From assembly GCF_029433095.1 (NCBI RefSeq), contig NZ_JARNTX010000003.1, forward strand, positions 62,001-126,000: DNA of 64,000 bases, written 5' to 3'. This DNA is from Hymenobacter sp. YC55 (lineage in GTDB: Bacteria > Bacteroidota > Bacteroidia > Cytophagales > Hymenobacteraceae). The notes under the pieces were generated by a model, which was given only the letters and a program-made list of their open reading frames with translations, was not told where the DNA came from and did no database searches. Position 1 is the first letter of the stretch; each line of letters opens with the position of its first letter. Positions 35,887 to 45,118 of this stretch are shown here, piece by piece. The position numbers were made by a program, and so were the translations under genes.

Positions 35887-36609
35887 TTAATCTGTTTGAA
35901 GGAAATTGCGGTCAATGAATTCCTTAAACGACTTGCGATAGGAGTCACTGACGGGCAAAAACCGCTCGCCAACCTGCACTTTGTCTTTGTGAATGGCTTG
36001 AATGCCTTCCAAGCTAACGATAAACGATTGGTGGATACGCACGAACTGCTCGGAGGGTAGCTGCTGCTCCAGCACTTTAAGCCGCTGGAGGCTCACGATT
36101 TTCCGCTCCCGCGTGTGGATGGCGACGTAGTCGCGTAGGCCTTCGACGTAGAGGATGTCGGCCCAGCGCACTTTCACCAGCTTTACGCCATCTTTCACAA
36201 ACAGAAACGGGGAGCCACTACCACGCGCCGAGGTGGCCTCGGGCTCGGCAAGCTGCGCGCGGGCCCGCACCTTTTCTACGGCCCGCAGAAAACGCTCTAG
36301 GGTAAAGGGCTTGAGCAGGTAGTCAACCGTATCGAACTCGTAACTTTCCAAGGCATACCGGGAGTAGGCCGTGGTGAGCACTACCAGCGGCTTGCGCGGC
36401 AGCAGGCGGAGCAGTTCCAAGCCGCTGAGGTCGGGCATCTGCACGTCTAAAAACAACACGTCGATGGAGCTTGTCCGCAGCACCTCCATTGCCTCCAGAG
36501 CACTGGCGCAGGTGGCCTGCACGTGCAGCAGCGGCACCTTTTTAATGAACTCCACCAGCAACTCGCGGGCCAGCGGTTCGTCGTCGAGAATCAAACAAGT
36601 AAGTTTCAT
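35887..36609 (-). CDS. LytTR-family response regulator
   Basis: 240 residues. A receiver domain (DDE cluster at 9-11, phosphoacceptor Asp55 in 'VLFLDVQMPD', conserved Lys in 'VDYLLKPF') is followed by a LytTR DNA-binding domain ('LFVKDGVKLVKVRWADILYV', 'IHTRERKIVSLQRLKVLEQQ', 'FVRIHQSFIVSLEGI'). The start overlaps the stop of the upstream kinase gene by four bases (ATGA), so the two are translationally coupled. Paired direct repeats in the 37.6-38.2 kb region have the spacing expected for LytTR dimers. Confidence 0.95.
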   Translation of the reverse strand: MKLTCLILDDEPLARELLVEFIKKVPLLHVQATCASALEAMEVLRTSSIDVLFLDVQMPDLSGLELLRLLPRKPLVVLTTAYSRYALESYEFDTVDYLLKPFTLERFLRAVEKVRARAQLAEPEATSARGSGSPFLFVKDGVKLVKVRWADILYVEGLRDYVAIHTRERKIVSLQRLKVLEQQLPSEQFVRIHQSFIVSLEGIQAIHKDKVQVGERFLPVSDSYRKSFKEFIDRNFLQTD

Positions 36610-37625
36610 GACAGGGTCAACCGTAAGTAAACCCGGTATTCCTCGGGCAATTCATCAATCTGCAGCGAGTGGCGGTCGGGGTAGCTCAGGGCTAGGCGGC
36701 GGCGAACGTTTTGCAGCCCCGCGCCGGAGTATTTTTTTGGCGGGGATAGCGACGGGGGCCGGCTGTTGACTACCGTGTAGTCACAGCAACTGCCCTGCAG
36801 CTCGACCCGGACCCGAACCCAGCCGTTGCCGTGGGTAGCTAGGCCGTGTTTGAACGCGTTTTCCAAGAAGCTCACTAAAATTAGCGGCGCAATTTGCTGC
36901 GCTCCAATAGGGCCGGCTACTTCAAAGGTAATAGCGTTGGCATGGTTGAGACGCAGCTGTTCGAGGCTGATATAGTTCTCTAGGTACTCCAACTCTTCAC
37001 TCAGGGCCACTTCGGGATGGTTGGAATCGTAAATCATGTAGCGCATCATCTGCCCCAGCTTGGCAATACCCTCCGGCGTGTTCGGCGACTGCATATAGGC
37101 CAAGTACTGCAGGTTGTTGAGCGTATTGAACAGAAAGTGCGGGTTTATCTGGGCCTTGAGCAGTTGGAGCTCGGCCGTCAGCTGGGCATTCTCCAGCGTT
37201 TTGGCTTTGGCTTCCAGCTCGAACCAGCCCACGGCAAACCGCAGCATGCTCAGAAAAGCCACGATGAAGAGCATGCTGACGCCCAGCCCCAGCACGTAAA
37301 GCGACGAGTAGAGGTAGCTGGTGGGCACATTGGCCGGGGCAAAGTGCCAGAGTACGTAAACCCGCAACGCCAGGGCGGGTAGAAAAGCCGCCGCAAATTC
37401 GAGCAGGTAGCGGCCGGTGCGCTGGTGGCGCAGCCAGCGCGGCAGCAGCCTGAAGTAGTTGAAATACACCAGCGGCAGATAAAGCACAATGGACAGCACC
37501 GTGTACCACACCGAGGCCAGCCAGCTGTACTCAGCCTGCAGTTGGTAGACGTACCACGAGAAGTACAGCCCCCAAAATGAGACGTGCAGTAGCACGACCC
37601 GGTGACGCCGAAGAAAGTTAAGCAT
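36606..37625 (-). CDS. LytS-type sensor histidine kinase
   Basis: 339 residues from the ATG ending at 37625; a longer reading to 37784 lacks support. Four N-terminal membrane helices are followed by a coiled-coil linker and a His_kinase domain with 'LKAQINPHFLFNTLNNLQYL' (phosphoacceptor His163). An ATPase N-box ('LVSFLENAFKHGLATH') and 'GAGLQNVRRRL' follow. It phosphorylates the LytTR regulator encoded immediately downstream. The stimulus is unknown, since there is no large extracytoplasmic sensor domain. Confidence 0.95.
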   Translation of the reverse strand: MLNFLRRHRVVLLHVSFWGLYFSWYVYQLQAEYSWLASVWYTVLSIVLYLPLVYFNYFRLLPRWLRHQRTGRYLLEFAAAFLPALALRVYVLWHFAPANVPTSYLYSSLYVLGLGVSMLFIVAFLSMLRFAVGWFELEAKAKTLENAQLTAELQLLKAQINPHFLFNTLNNLQYLAYMQSPNTPEGIAKLGQMMRYMIYDSNHPEVALSEELEYLENYISLEQLRLNHANAITFEVAGPIGAQQIAPLILVSFLENAFKHGLATHGNGWVRVRVELQGSCCDYTVVNSRPPSLSPPKKYSGAGLQNVRRRLALSYPDRHSLQIDELPEEYRVYLRLTLS

Positions 37626-37698
37626 AGGTAGCGGGGTGGATTGAATCCGCTTAAAAGTACCGGCTGGGCGCGGCCTTTTGAGAAAGTCACTAGGTTTT

Positions 37699-37728
37699 TT
37701 CGACACCTGCGCTGAGATATTCGACAAG
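37699..37728 (-). promoter_or_regulatory. Putative LytTR-binding direct repeats, leftward pair
   Basis: TTCGACAC at 37699 and TTCGACAA at 37720 lie 21 bases apart; read on the minus strand they are TGTCGAA repeats. They sit 75-105 bases upstream of the kinase start codon, so they could mediate autoregulation. Spacing of 21 bases is that of LytTR dimers bound to direct repeats. Confidence 0.5.
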
Positions 37729-37760
37729 CCGCCCAATCCCAAATTTTCGCCTTGGGGCCC

Positions 37761-37792
37761 CACGTGTCGAATATATCCGGCCACGTGTCGAA
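37761..37792 (+). promoter_or_regulatory. Putative LytTR-binding direct repeats, rightward pair
   Basis: CACGTGTCGAA at 37761-37771 and again at 37782-37792, exactly 21 bases apart, with the core TGTCGAA in the orientation opposite to the pair at 37699. They lead into the broken gene at 37926 and the ABC transporter operon at 38252. Confidence 0.55.
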
Positions 37793-37925
37793 CGCTGCGC
37801 CGGGGCAGTAAGCGGTGATTTTCTTTTGGTGACGGTTAGCAAAGCGGGTGCCTCAACTGCCTGGCTGGCGAAGCATGGAGGTCACCATCTGGCCCAAACA
37901 AACCCATACCTCTTACTCCATTCCG

Positions 37926-38121
37926 ATGAAAGCGCTGCTTTTGCTGCTGCTCTGGGGCGGCGCAGGTCTTTGCCAGACCCAAACACCTCAACAAATTCGC
38001 GCAGTACCGCGGCGAGCAGACCGTGCGCCTGAGTTCACGCTACAAGTTGGCCCGGGGCGAAAAGTTTGACAGCAAGTGTCGTGCCACCGACCTAGGCGAG
38101 GTGAACCGGGCCGGCCGGTAG
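37926..38121 (+). pseudogene. Frameshifted small secreted-protein gene
   Basis: Frame 1 begins MKALLLLLLWGGAGLCQTQT, a clear signal peptide, then reads through unrelated codons to a stop at 38069. In another frame the sequence continues as 'LNKFAQYRGEQTVRLSSRYK' and 'ARGEKFDSKCRATDLGEV', ending at TAG 38119. The switch occurs near 37990. Homologous short secreted proteins start as signal-TP-x-LxKFAQYRGEQ, which supports one original gene that is now frameshifted and short. It lies between the LytTR repeats and the ABC operon. Confidence 0.5.
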
Positions 38122-38251
38122 GCAGCCGCTACCCCGAGCGCGGCTTACCGGGTGCCCATCACAAGCCCAATTTCTTTGCAGCCACATCCTTCGGTGTCCG
38201 TCGGCTGCTTTCACCAAACAGCTTTAGGTTCATTTATTTCCCATTAAACCG

Positions 38252-39160
38252 GTGGAATTACAAATTCGCAACGTGTCCAAATGCTACGCCAACGGCGTGC
38301 AGGCCTTGCACAATGTGTCGCTGACTATACCGGCGGGCATGTACGGCCTGCTTGGGCCAAACGGGGCCGGCAAGTCCACCCTCATGCGCACGCTGGCCAC
38401 GCTGCAGGAGCCTGACGCCGGGCAGATACTACTGGGCGACTTGGACGTGCTCCGCCAGCCTGATGCGGTGCGCCAAACCCTAGGCTACCTCCCTCAGGAA
38501 TTTGGCGTGTACCCCCGGGCCCGCGCCGAGGACCTGCTCGATTACTTTGCCGTCCTCAAAGGTTTCCCCAGCCGGCGGGCGCGCCAAGCAGTCGTGGAAG
38601 GCTTGCTTCGGCAAACCAACTTGTGGGACGTGCGCCGGCAACGGCTGGGGGGCTACTCCGGCGGCATGCGGCAGCGCTTTGGCGTGGCCGTGGCGCTGCT
38701 GGGCAACCCCCGGCTGCTGATTGTGGACGAGCCCACCGCCGGCCTAGACCCTGCCGAGCGGGTGCGCTTCCTCAACCTGCTTAGCGAACTGGGCGAGAAC
38801 AGCGTGGTCATTCTTTCCACGCATATCGTGGAAGACGTTTCGGAACTGTGCACCAACATGGCCATCATCAACCAAGGGCGCATTCTGCTCGAAGCCGAGC
38901 CGCAGCGGGCCATCGACAGGCTACACGGGAAAATATGGCGAAGCGTGGTCGATAAGTCGGCCCTGCCCGCGTTGGAGCAAGCGCAGGCCGTTATCTCGAC
39001 CAAGCTGCTTGGCGGGCGCACCGTGGTGCGGGTGTACGGCGAGGCGGCGCCAGGAGCGGACTTCGAATCCGTGGCTCCCGACCTGGAAGATGTCTACTTC
39101 ACTACCATGACCGGGCACTACAGGCTACACCCTGCCCCTAAAGGAAGAGAAGTGGCATGA
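38252..39160 (+). CDS. ABC transporter ATP-binding subunit
   Basis: 302 residues with GTG start. Walker A GPNGAGKST at 35-43, Q-loop 'GYLPQEFG', signature YSGGMRQ at 135-141, Walker B LLIVDE at 155-160 and H-loop 'STHIVEDV'. C-terminal extension of about 60 residues. CcmA/ABC-2-type ATPase that would energise the permease encoded downstream; the two overlap by four bases (ATGA) and are translationally coupled. Predicted LytTR-binding repeats lie upstream, so expression is probably linked to the LytS/LytTR system. Confidence 0.95.
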   Translation: MELQIRNVSKCYANGVQALHNVSLTIPAGMYGLLGPNGAGKSTLMRTLATLQEPDAGQILLGDLDVLRQPDAVRQTLGYLPQEFGVYPRARAEDLLDYFAVLKGFPSRRARQAVVEGLLRQTNLWDVRRQRLGGYSGGMRQRFGVAVALLGNPRLLIVDEPTAGLDPAERVRFLNLLSELGENSVVILSTHIVEDVSELCTNMAIINQGRILLEAEPQRAIDRLHGKIWRSVVDKSALPALEQAQAVISTKLLGGRTVVRVYGEAAPGADFESVAPDLEDVYFTTMTGHYRLHPAPKGREVA

Positions 39161-42100
39161 AGAAGCTGTGGGAAGTGTCTCGTTTTGAATTCGTTTACCA
39201 ATCGAGCCGGGTTTCGACCTGGTTTTATTTCCTGCTCCTTGGGGGGCTCACCTTTCTGCTGGCCCGGCAGGTGTTCGTGAACGAGGCGCAGGTGGGCGGC
39301 TACTTTCTCAACGCGCCGTTCGCGGTGGCGCAAGTCACGCTCGTGGCGTGCCTGCTGGGACTGCTGCCGCTGGCGGCGGTTGCGGGCGGGGCCGCGGCTC
39401 GCGACGTGGAAACGCGCATGTACCCGATTCTGTACACCGCACCCATCGGCAAGGGCGCCTACTTCGGCGGGCGGCTGCTCGCCGCCTTCGCCCTCAGCGC
39501 CCTGATGATGAGCGCCATTCCGGCGGGCCTCCTAACAGCGGCGTTCCTGCCGGGCCAGCACGCTGACCTCATCGGGCCGATGCAGCCGGCCGCGTACTTG
39601 AGTGCGTATTTCCTGCTCGCGTTGCCAAACGCTTTTACTGCCGTAGCCTTCATGTTTTGCGCGGCAGCTTTCGGGCGGCGCGGCGTGGTGAGCTACCTAG
39701 GGGGCCTATTTGTCTTGTTTACCGCGCTGACCAGCTGGCAATTCGTGGCCGTGCACCAGGGACACTGGGCGCTCGGGAAGCTGATGGACCCGCTGGGGTT
39801 TACAGTGCAGGATGAGTTGGCGAATCTTTGGGTGGCCGGCAAAAAGAACACGCTCCTGGTTGGGTTGCAACCGTCGATGCTCGCCAACCGCTTGGTGTGG
39901 CTGGGCGTCGCGCTGGGTTTGTTGGCACTCACGTATTCTCGCTTCCAACTCGCGCACCTGGCCGAGGGCCGCCAACGAGGCCGCGCGGCCCAAAGCCTCC
40001 AAGTGCCGGCCGGAGCGGTAATTGCGAAGAGTCCCTTGATTACCGCTCCGACGGTCCGGCCGGCGTTCGGACCCTGGCTCCGCGTGGCCCAGGTGTCTAC
40101 CATCGCGCAGGAATCGTTCCAGCTAATCGGGGCAGGTTGGGGCGGCATTGGGGCGGCCATTCTCGCGGCTTTCGTATTCCTAACCGGCCCCCTGTGGTTC
40201 TCTGAATACTACGATGTTCCCACGCTTCCTACCACCGGGCAGTGGGTAAACAATCTGGAAAACAACAGCACCCACGGCCTGTGGCTGGTTGTTCCGCTGC
40301 TCATTGTCTACTACGCCGGCGAGTTGGTGTGGCGGGAGCGCGAAGCCGGCCTGGGCGGGATAGCCGGGGCGGCTCCCGTGCCGGGGTGGGCTTCCTTCGC
40401 CGGCAAGTTTACGGGGCTGGCCCTGGCGCTCGTCGCCGTACAGGCACTGCTGATTGCTACCGCAATGCTCGTGCAGGTGCGCCTAGGATACTACCACTTT
40501 GAGATGGGGCTGTACGCGCAAATTCTGCTAGGCATCCGGCTCACCGATTACCTCTTGTTTGCCATGCTCGCCTTCGCGATCCATGTACTGGTTGACCAGA
40601 AGTACGTGGCCCATCTGCTCGCCATACTCGCCTACGTGGTCGTGGCCTTTGGTTCGCAACTCGGGATAGAGCCGGGACTGTTAACCTACGGCTCGGACCT
40701 CGGGTGGTCGTATTCGGATATTCGGGGGCTGGAACCGTTCCTCGGACCGTGGCTGCTCTTCAAGGGGTATTGGGCTGCATGGGCCCTGCTGCTCGCGGTT
40801 CTGGCCCAGCTATTCTGGTCCCGCGGCCCAGAGCGAGCTCTGGGGCGACGACTCCGCGTGGCGCACCGCCGTCTCAGCCACCGCCCCGCCGCGACCCTCG
40901 CCGTAGCCGCTGCGCTCGGTCTGATTTGGGGCGGCCGGCTTGCCTACAACCTGCATACGCTCGGCACCAGCCCAGCCACCTCCGATACGGAGGCGTGGCG
41001 AGCCGATTACGAGCGGAAATACGGTCGGTACGCCGGCATCGCGCAGCCTCGTACGACCGTTATCCGCCTGCGCGTCGAGATGTATCCCAAGCGCCGGGTG
41101 GTGGGGGCCCGCGGCACCTATGGCCTGGTAAATCACACCCACTCCGCCATTGACTCTATTCACGTGGCCACGGCACCGGGCGTAGAAACACGTTCGGTGA
41201 GCTTCGATTTGCCGGCGCGCCCCGGGACCGTAGACGATGCCCTGGGCCACCGCATCTACGTGCTCGACAAGCCCTTGTTGCCGGGCGATTCCTTACAGCT
41301 CGCGTTCGAAGTGCGCTTGGCTCCGCTAGGCTTCAGCCCCACTCAACTAGACGCGTCAGTGGTGCCGAACGGCACGTACTTCGAAGGCTGGTGGCTGCCT
41401 AGCGTGGGCTATCAGCGCAACCGCGAGTTTCGGGATGCCCGGCAACGGCGTGCTCACGGGCTGGCTCTGCGCCCGGAGGTAACGCCCCTGGATGACCCGA
41501 TGGCACTTCGGGACGTGGCCGGGCAAGAACAGATTAGGTTTGAGGCCGTTGTGGGCACCGACGAGGGGCAAACCGCCGTGGCCCCCGGCTCGCTGCGTAG
41601 GACGTGGGCGCGCGGTGCGCGGCGCTACTTTCACTACGTCACCGACGCGCCGATTAAAAATAACTGCGCCTTCTTCTCCGCCGCTTACGCCGTGCGCAAG
41701 GGGAAGTGGCAGGACACGGAAATCCAAATCCTGCACCATCCAGGACACACCCTGAACGTGGAGCGCATGCTGCGTGGGGCCCAGGCTTCGCTCGGCTACC
41801 TATCCCGGCAGTTTGGCGCCTATCCGCACCGCCAGCTTCGACTCGTAGAGGTGCCCGGCGACCGTAAAACCCTGGTTGCCCACCCAACCACCATTTCGTA
41901 TGAGGAAGGCTTTGCTCTGCTCAACGCCAATAAAGACTTGCGCGGGGTGGATGTACCGTCCGCAACGATCGCGCACGAGGTAGCGCACCACTGGTGGGGC
42001 CATCAGCTGGCACCGGCCCAAGTGGGGGGCGCGGCACTGCTCACCGAGAGCCTGGCTTGGTACTCGGCTCTGGAAGTGGTGGAAGCCGCCCAAGGGCGGG

Positions 42101-42750
42101 CCCACTTCCGCCAGCTCCTAGGCATGATGCGCGAAGATTTCCTGGCCCCGCGCGCCCGGGCCACCGACCCGCTGCTGCGGGCCATTGACCCCGTGCAATA
42201 CTACCGCAAGGGCCCGCTGGCCCTGTACACACTGCGGGAGTATGCGGGCAAAGGAACGGTGAACACCGCCCTGCGCCAACTGCTCGAAAAACAAGGATTG
42301 GGTAAGCCCCCGCTGCCAACCCCGCTCGACCTCTACCGGGAGTTGCGAGCGGCCACCCCAGATTCGCTGGACTACCTGCTGCACGACTTATTTGCCGCAA
42401 ACACCTTCTGGGTGCTTGAAACAAAGAACGTCACTGCCAGAAAGAGTAAAGCAGGCAACTGGCAGGTGACGCTGGACGTGCAGGCGCGCAAACTGGTCAT
42501 CGATGCCCAAGGAATTGAGACCGAAATACCCATGAACGACTGGGTGCAGATTGGCTTATTTGCTCCTGCCAGGCAAAAAAGCGAGTTAGCGGGCTTGCTC
42601 TACCTGCGCCAGCACCGCATCCACTCCGGCCGGCAGAAGATTACCGTGACAACGCAACAGCAACCCGCTCGTGCCGGCATCGACCCCAATTACCTGCTAT
42701 TTGATTGGAAAATGGACGATAATTCAGCTGACGTGCAGGCTGAAAACTAA
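39157..42750 (+). CDS. ABC-2-type permease fused to an M1 zinc aminopeptidase
   Basis: 1197 residues. Residues 1-590 form two blocks of membrane helices, like those of an ABC-2 permease (N-terminal 'KKLWEVSRFEFVYQSSRVST', helices near 15-40, 55-75, 100-250, 330-360, 385-560). Residues about 640-1190 are an M1 peptidase: 'VRKGKWQDTEIQILHHPGHT', zinc site HEVAHHWWGH at 940-949 and Glu964, and 'YRKGPLALYTLREYAG' near 1015-1025. Zn ligands His940, His944 and Glu964 are present, so it should be active. The peptidase part would face the periplasm. Similar fusions exist in Bacteroidota. Roles in peptide uptake, cleavage or export are inferred. Confidence 0.9.
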   Translation: MKKLWEVSRFEFVYQSSRVSTWFYFLLLGGLTFLLARQVFVNEAQVGGYFLNAPFAVAQVTLVACLLGLLPLAAVAGGAAARDVETRMYPILYTAPIGKGAYFGGRLLAAFALSALMMSAIPAGLLTAAFLPGQHADLIGPMQPAAYLSAYFLLALPNAFTAVAFMFCAAAFGRRGVVSYLGGLFVLFTALTSWQFVAVHQGHWALGKLMDPLGFTVQDELANLWVAGKKNTLLVGLQPSMLANRLVWLGVALGLLALTYSRFQLAHLAEGRQRGRAAQSLQVPAGAVIAKSPLITAPTVRPAFGPWLRVAQVSTIAQESFQLIGAGWGGIGAAILAAFVFLTGPLWFSEYYDVPTLPTTGQWVNNLENNSTHGLWLVVPLLIVYYAGELVWREREAGLGGIAGAAPVPGWASFAGKFTGLALALVAVQALLIATAMLVQVRLGYYHFEMGLYAQILLGIRLTDYLLFAMLAFAIHVLVDQKYVAHLLAILAYVVVAFGSQLGIEPGLLTYGSDLGWSYSDIRGLEPFLGPWLLFKGYWAAWALLLAVLAQLFWSRGPERALGRRLRVAHRRLSHRPAATLAVAAALGLIWGGRLAYNLHTLGTSPATSDTEAWRADYERKYGRYAGIAQPRTTVIRLRVEMYPKRRVVGARGTYGLVNHTHSAIDSIHVATAPGVETRSVSFDLPARPGTVDDALGHRIYVLDKPLLPGDSLQLAFEVRLAPLGFSPTQLDASVVPNGTYFEGWWLPSVGYQRNREFRDARQRRAHGLALRPEVTPLDDPMALRDVAGQEQIRFEAVVGTDEGQTAVAPGSLRRTWARGARRYFHYVTDAPIKNNCAFFSAAYAVRKGKWQDTEIQILHHPGHTLNVERMLRGAQASLGYLSRQFGAYPHRQLRLVEVPGDRKTLVAHPTTISYEEGFALLNANKDLRGVDVPSATIAHEVAHHWWGHQLAPAQVGGAALLTESLAWYSALEVVEAAQGRAHFRQLLGMMREDFLAPRARATDPLLRAIDPVQYYRKGPLALYTLREYAGKGTVNTALRQLLEKQGLGKPPLPTPLDLYRELRAATPDSLDYLLHDLFAANTFWVLETKNVTARKSKAGNWQVTLDVQARKLVIDAQGIETEIPMNDWVQIGLFAPARQKSELAGLLYLRQHRIHSGRQKITVTTQQQPARAGIDPNYLLFDWKMDDNSADVQAEN

Positions 42751-42806
42751 GGACGTGTATAAGCGCAATGAAACCAAACACCAGCCGCCAGCTGGTCCAG
42801 GCGTGA

Positions 42807-43331
42807 CCAACGGATTTTGCTTCCGAGCTGACGGCCACCGAAAAAGACTTTTTTGCGGAAATCGTGTTTCTGCTGCGCACCTTTTTCTTTGTCTACGTGG
42901 GCATTTCCATCGTGCTCGACAACTGGTACCTGCTGGCCCTGGGCGCGGGGCTGACCGGACTGCTGTTTTTGGCGCGCATTCCCGTGGTGCTGGCCACCGC
43001 CGCCCGGCAGACGCCCCAGTTTGATATGGCTTTTATGAGCATAATGATCCCCAAGGGACTGGGGGCGGCCGTCCTGGCCACACTGCCCGCCCAGCGGGGC
43101 GTGCCGGGCGGGGCCACCATCCAAACCATCACGTTCGCCGTCATCATGGCCACTACCTTGTTCAGCACGGGGCTGTTCTTTCTGGTGGAGAAGCGCCGTA
43201 TCCTGGGCTTTTACGCGCTTTTTTTCGGCCGGGATCGTCCGCTGGTGGCCCCGCCCCTTCCTGGTCAACCCCACCGTAAAATTGAGGCCCCTACGCGCGC
43301 CCAGGCAGCCTTGGCTAACACAGCTACATAA
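42807..43331 (+). pseudogene. 5'-truncated CPA-type Na+/H+ or K+/H+ antiporter gene
   Basis: From 42807, immediately after an in-frame TGA, the frame encodes 'ELTATEKDFFAEIVFLLRTF', 'FFVYVGISIVLDNWYLLALG' and 'FDMAFMSIMIPKGLGAAVLA', the last membrane helices and linker of CPA antiporters. The first 250 or more residues are missing, including the ion-binding Asp. The next in-frame possible start (GTG 42864) would give 155 residues, far too short to transport. Confidence 0.8.
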
Positions 43332-43706
43332 CTAGGAGGGGAACTGGCCCTCGATCGGGCACTTTGTATAACGTCGGTGCTGGCTTCCCGCGCAGGACTA
43401 GGCGCCGCAGTTTGTCTTGGGCACTTGCCCCATTCCTGGCACCATGGGCGCCCCGGGCTCGTCTGGCCCGGGCGTGCAAAGTTTTCTGATGTAACCTAGC
43501 CTGCTAGAGCTTGTTGGACGCCCGCTACAAGCCTGCCTAGCGAGAGACGATACCTTACCCTGGTGGGTAATCCATCCTAAAACGACTGAGAACCCGGGCC
43601 CGCCCAGGCAGGCCAACAAACAAATTTTTCTGTTGGCGCCTTGCTTTGAGCCTTAAGAGCGAGTTTAAGTCGATGCTGCCAAGAACATTCTGTCAAGGAG
43701 TCTACA
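43332..43706. other. Intergenic stretch
   Basis: No supported gene. CGCCCCGGGC/GCCCGGGCG forms a GC-rich hairpin near 43450-43475. The plus-strand gene fragment ends and a minus-strand gene begins at 43707. Confidence 0.4.
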
Positions 43707-44021
43707 TCAAGCAACTAGCCACTGCTCGGGCAGGTTGTCGCCCTGCTCGTTTCGCCACTCATGCCACTCTTCATACAGGTGGTCGATATCCCGGTACAGG
43801 GTTGTGTACGCCAACGACTCCAGGCGCATAATCCCCGTCGGCTCGCGATTCTTGTTTTCCAGGGCCTGAATGCTGTACTGCCCTGGGCTATGGGCTACGG
43901 CCGTCACCCGGATCTTATAGGTGTGCCCCGGATTGTAGCGCGTTAGCTTGCCTTTGTAGGTGGCGTACACCGCGGCGGGCAGGACCGGTAACGCAGTGCT
44001 CGGCTGCAAGTGATCTGTCAT
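43707..44021 (-). CDS. Small hypothetical protein
   Basis: 104 residues with well-formed beta-rich N-terminal two-thirds ('AAVYATYKGKLTRYNPGHTY', 'YSIQALENKNREPTGIMRLE') and a helical, acidic C-terminus ('DIDHLYEEWHEWRNEQGDN'). No signal peptide, no recognisable family. Codon usage resembles neighbouring genes. Probably real, of unknown function. Confidence 0.6.
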   Translation of the reverse strand: MTDHLQPSTALPVLPAAVYATYKGKLTRYNPGHTYKIRVTAVAHSPGQYSIQALENKNREPTGIMRLESLAYTTLYRDIDHLYEEWHEWRNEQGDNLPEQWLVA

Positions 44022-44687
44022 AGGGTGTGGTAGTGAAGTGGCGCCGAAACTTCTGACCCCCGCATTGTTAGAAGAGTTAACTTTGTTTTCCCGAGTGCAC
44101 TCGGGGTTGGCCGCTCAACCCGGGGGGGTGTTGGCCGGCGGGCTGCTCAGGGGCTAATTTGCCGGCTGAATAAGTAACGCGAAAAAGCATTGCCAGTTGC
44201 TAAAAGCCCAAACCTGCCATTGCTTGCGCTGGCCCCAACCCGCGTCAGGGAGTGCCGGGTTAAGCGTTTCCGATATAGTCTTCTGGTTTAGAACCCAACT
44301 TCTTCACCCAGCGGCGGGTGGCGTGGCCGTTAGCCGGGGAAAGCCCGCTTCGCCCTTGCAGTATCATGCCCGGCAAGCAAGCGTAGCGCGTCCGGCTAGG
44401 CTCTTACTTCCGCAGAAGCAGCAGGGTCTGGAAGTGAAACGCAGCCGGCAAAACCAAGGGAATCCGGATTATCCAGCTCGGTGAGTTCTTTTTTATGAGC
44501 GTTTATACCGGTTCGGCTAGCGCAGGCGAAAACAGCCGTTACGCCCACGCCAAGTCCCTTTATGCTTGACAATCTTTAAATAAAGCCAATAATTTCTTGC
44601 TTATATTTTAAATTATTTGTGCCAAACCGGGAGAGGAAGCGTAAACCATAGTCGTTAGTCTTTTTCTATTCACCTTTCCCCCCGCCC
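44022..44687. other. Intergenic stretch with a palindrome
   Basis: CCCGAGTGCACTCGGG is a perfect 16-bp palindrome at 44090-44105, just after TAACTTTG (44078-44085), a match to the -7 element TANNTTTG with no -33 element seen. No supported gene. The last 100 bases are AT-rich and probably hold the promoter of the gene at 44688. Confidence 0.5.
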
Positions 44688-44960
44688 ATGACCACTCGTT
44701 GTTTCACCTTCGGATTTTACTTATTGGTTGGCACCACTTTAGGCAGTTGTTCGCTCGGCAACTCGGTGTCCAGAGACGTCAACTCCAGCAACCCGGCCGT
44801 GGCTGCCCAGGCGCAAAAGGTGCAGATTTTAGAGCAGCAAGTCAACGACCAAAAAGTTGTTGCCGAGGCCGAAAAAACCAAGCTCGCTGGGCTGGAGCAG
44901 CAGTTGGAAGGCGCCCAGCAAAACCTGAAGGGCGTCAAGCAGGAAGCGAAGGCTTTGTAG
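44688..44960 (+). CDS. Coiled-coil lipoprotein (paralogue of the gene at 45754)
   Basis: 90 residues. Lipoprotein signal with lipobox TLGSC (Cys near residue 21). The mature part begins 'SRDVNSSNPAVAAQAQKVQI' and forms a coiled coil ('VVAEAEKTKLAGLEQQLEGA', 'QQNLKGVKQEAKAL'). It shares 'NPAVAAQAQKVQ' and 'LEGAQQNLKGV' with the amber-interrupted gene at 45754-46041. Likely sits at the outer membrane. Function unknown. Confidence 0.75.
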   Translation: MTTRCFTFGFYLLVGTTLGSCSLGNSVSRDVNSSNPAVAAQAQKVQILEQQVNDQKVVAEAEKTKLAGLEQQLEGAQQNLKGVKQEAKAL

Positions 44961-45118
44961 GGCCGGATAGCTATTCCGCCTTACTACCGCAGTTTGACTT
45001 TAAAGCAAGTCGACCCTTGCGCTTGCCAAGTTAGGGATTAGCTATCGCAGTGACCAGGCCCAGCCCGAGCCGCCAAGACCAAGACCTTTAAATCTCTTGC
45101 GGCATAACCGGAACCAGG

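Noticed and set aside
44090..44105. CCCGAGTGCACTCGGG palindrome as a terminator
   Set aside because: No T run on either strand; kept only as a note in the intergenic entry.
44197..44484. 95-codon open frame
   Set aside because: Unrecognised, and composition unlike neighbouring genes.
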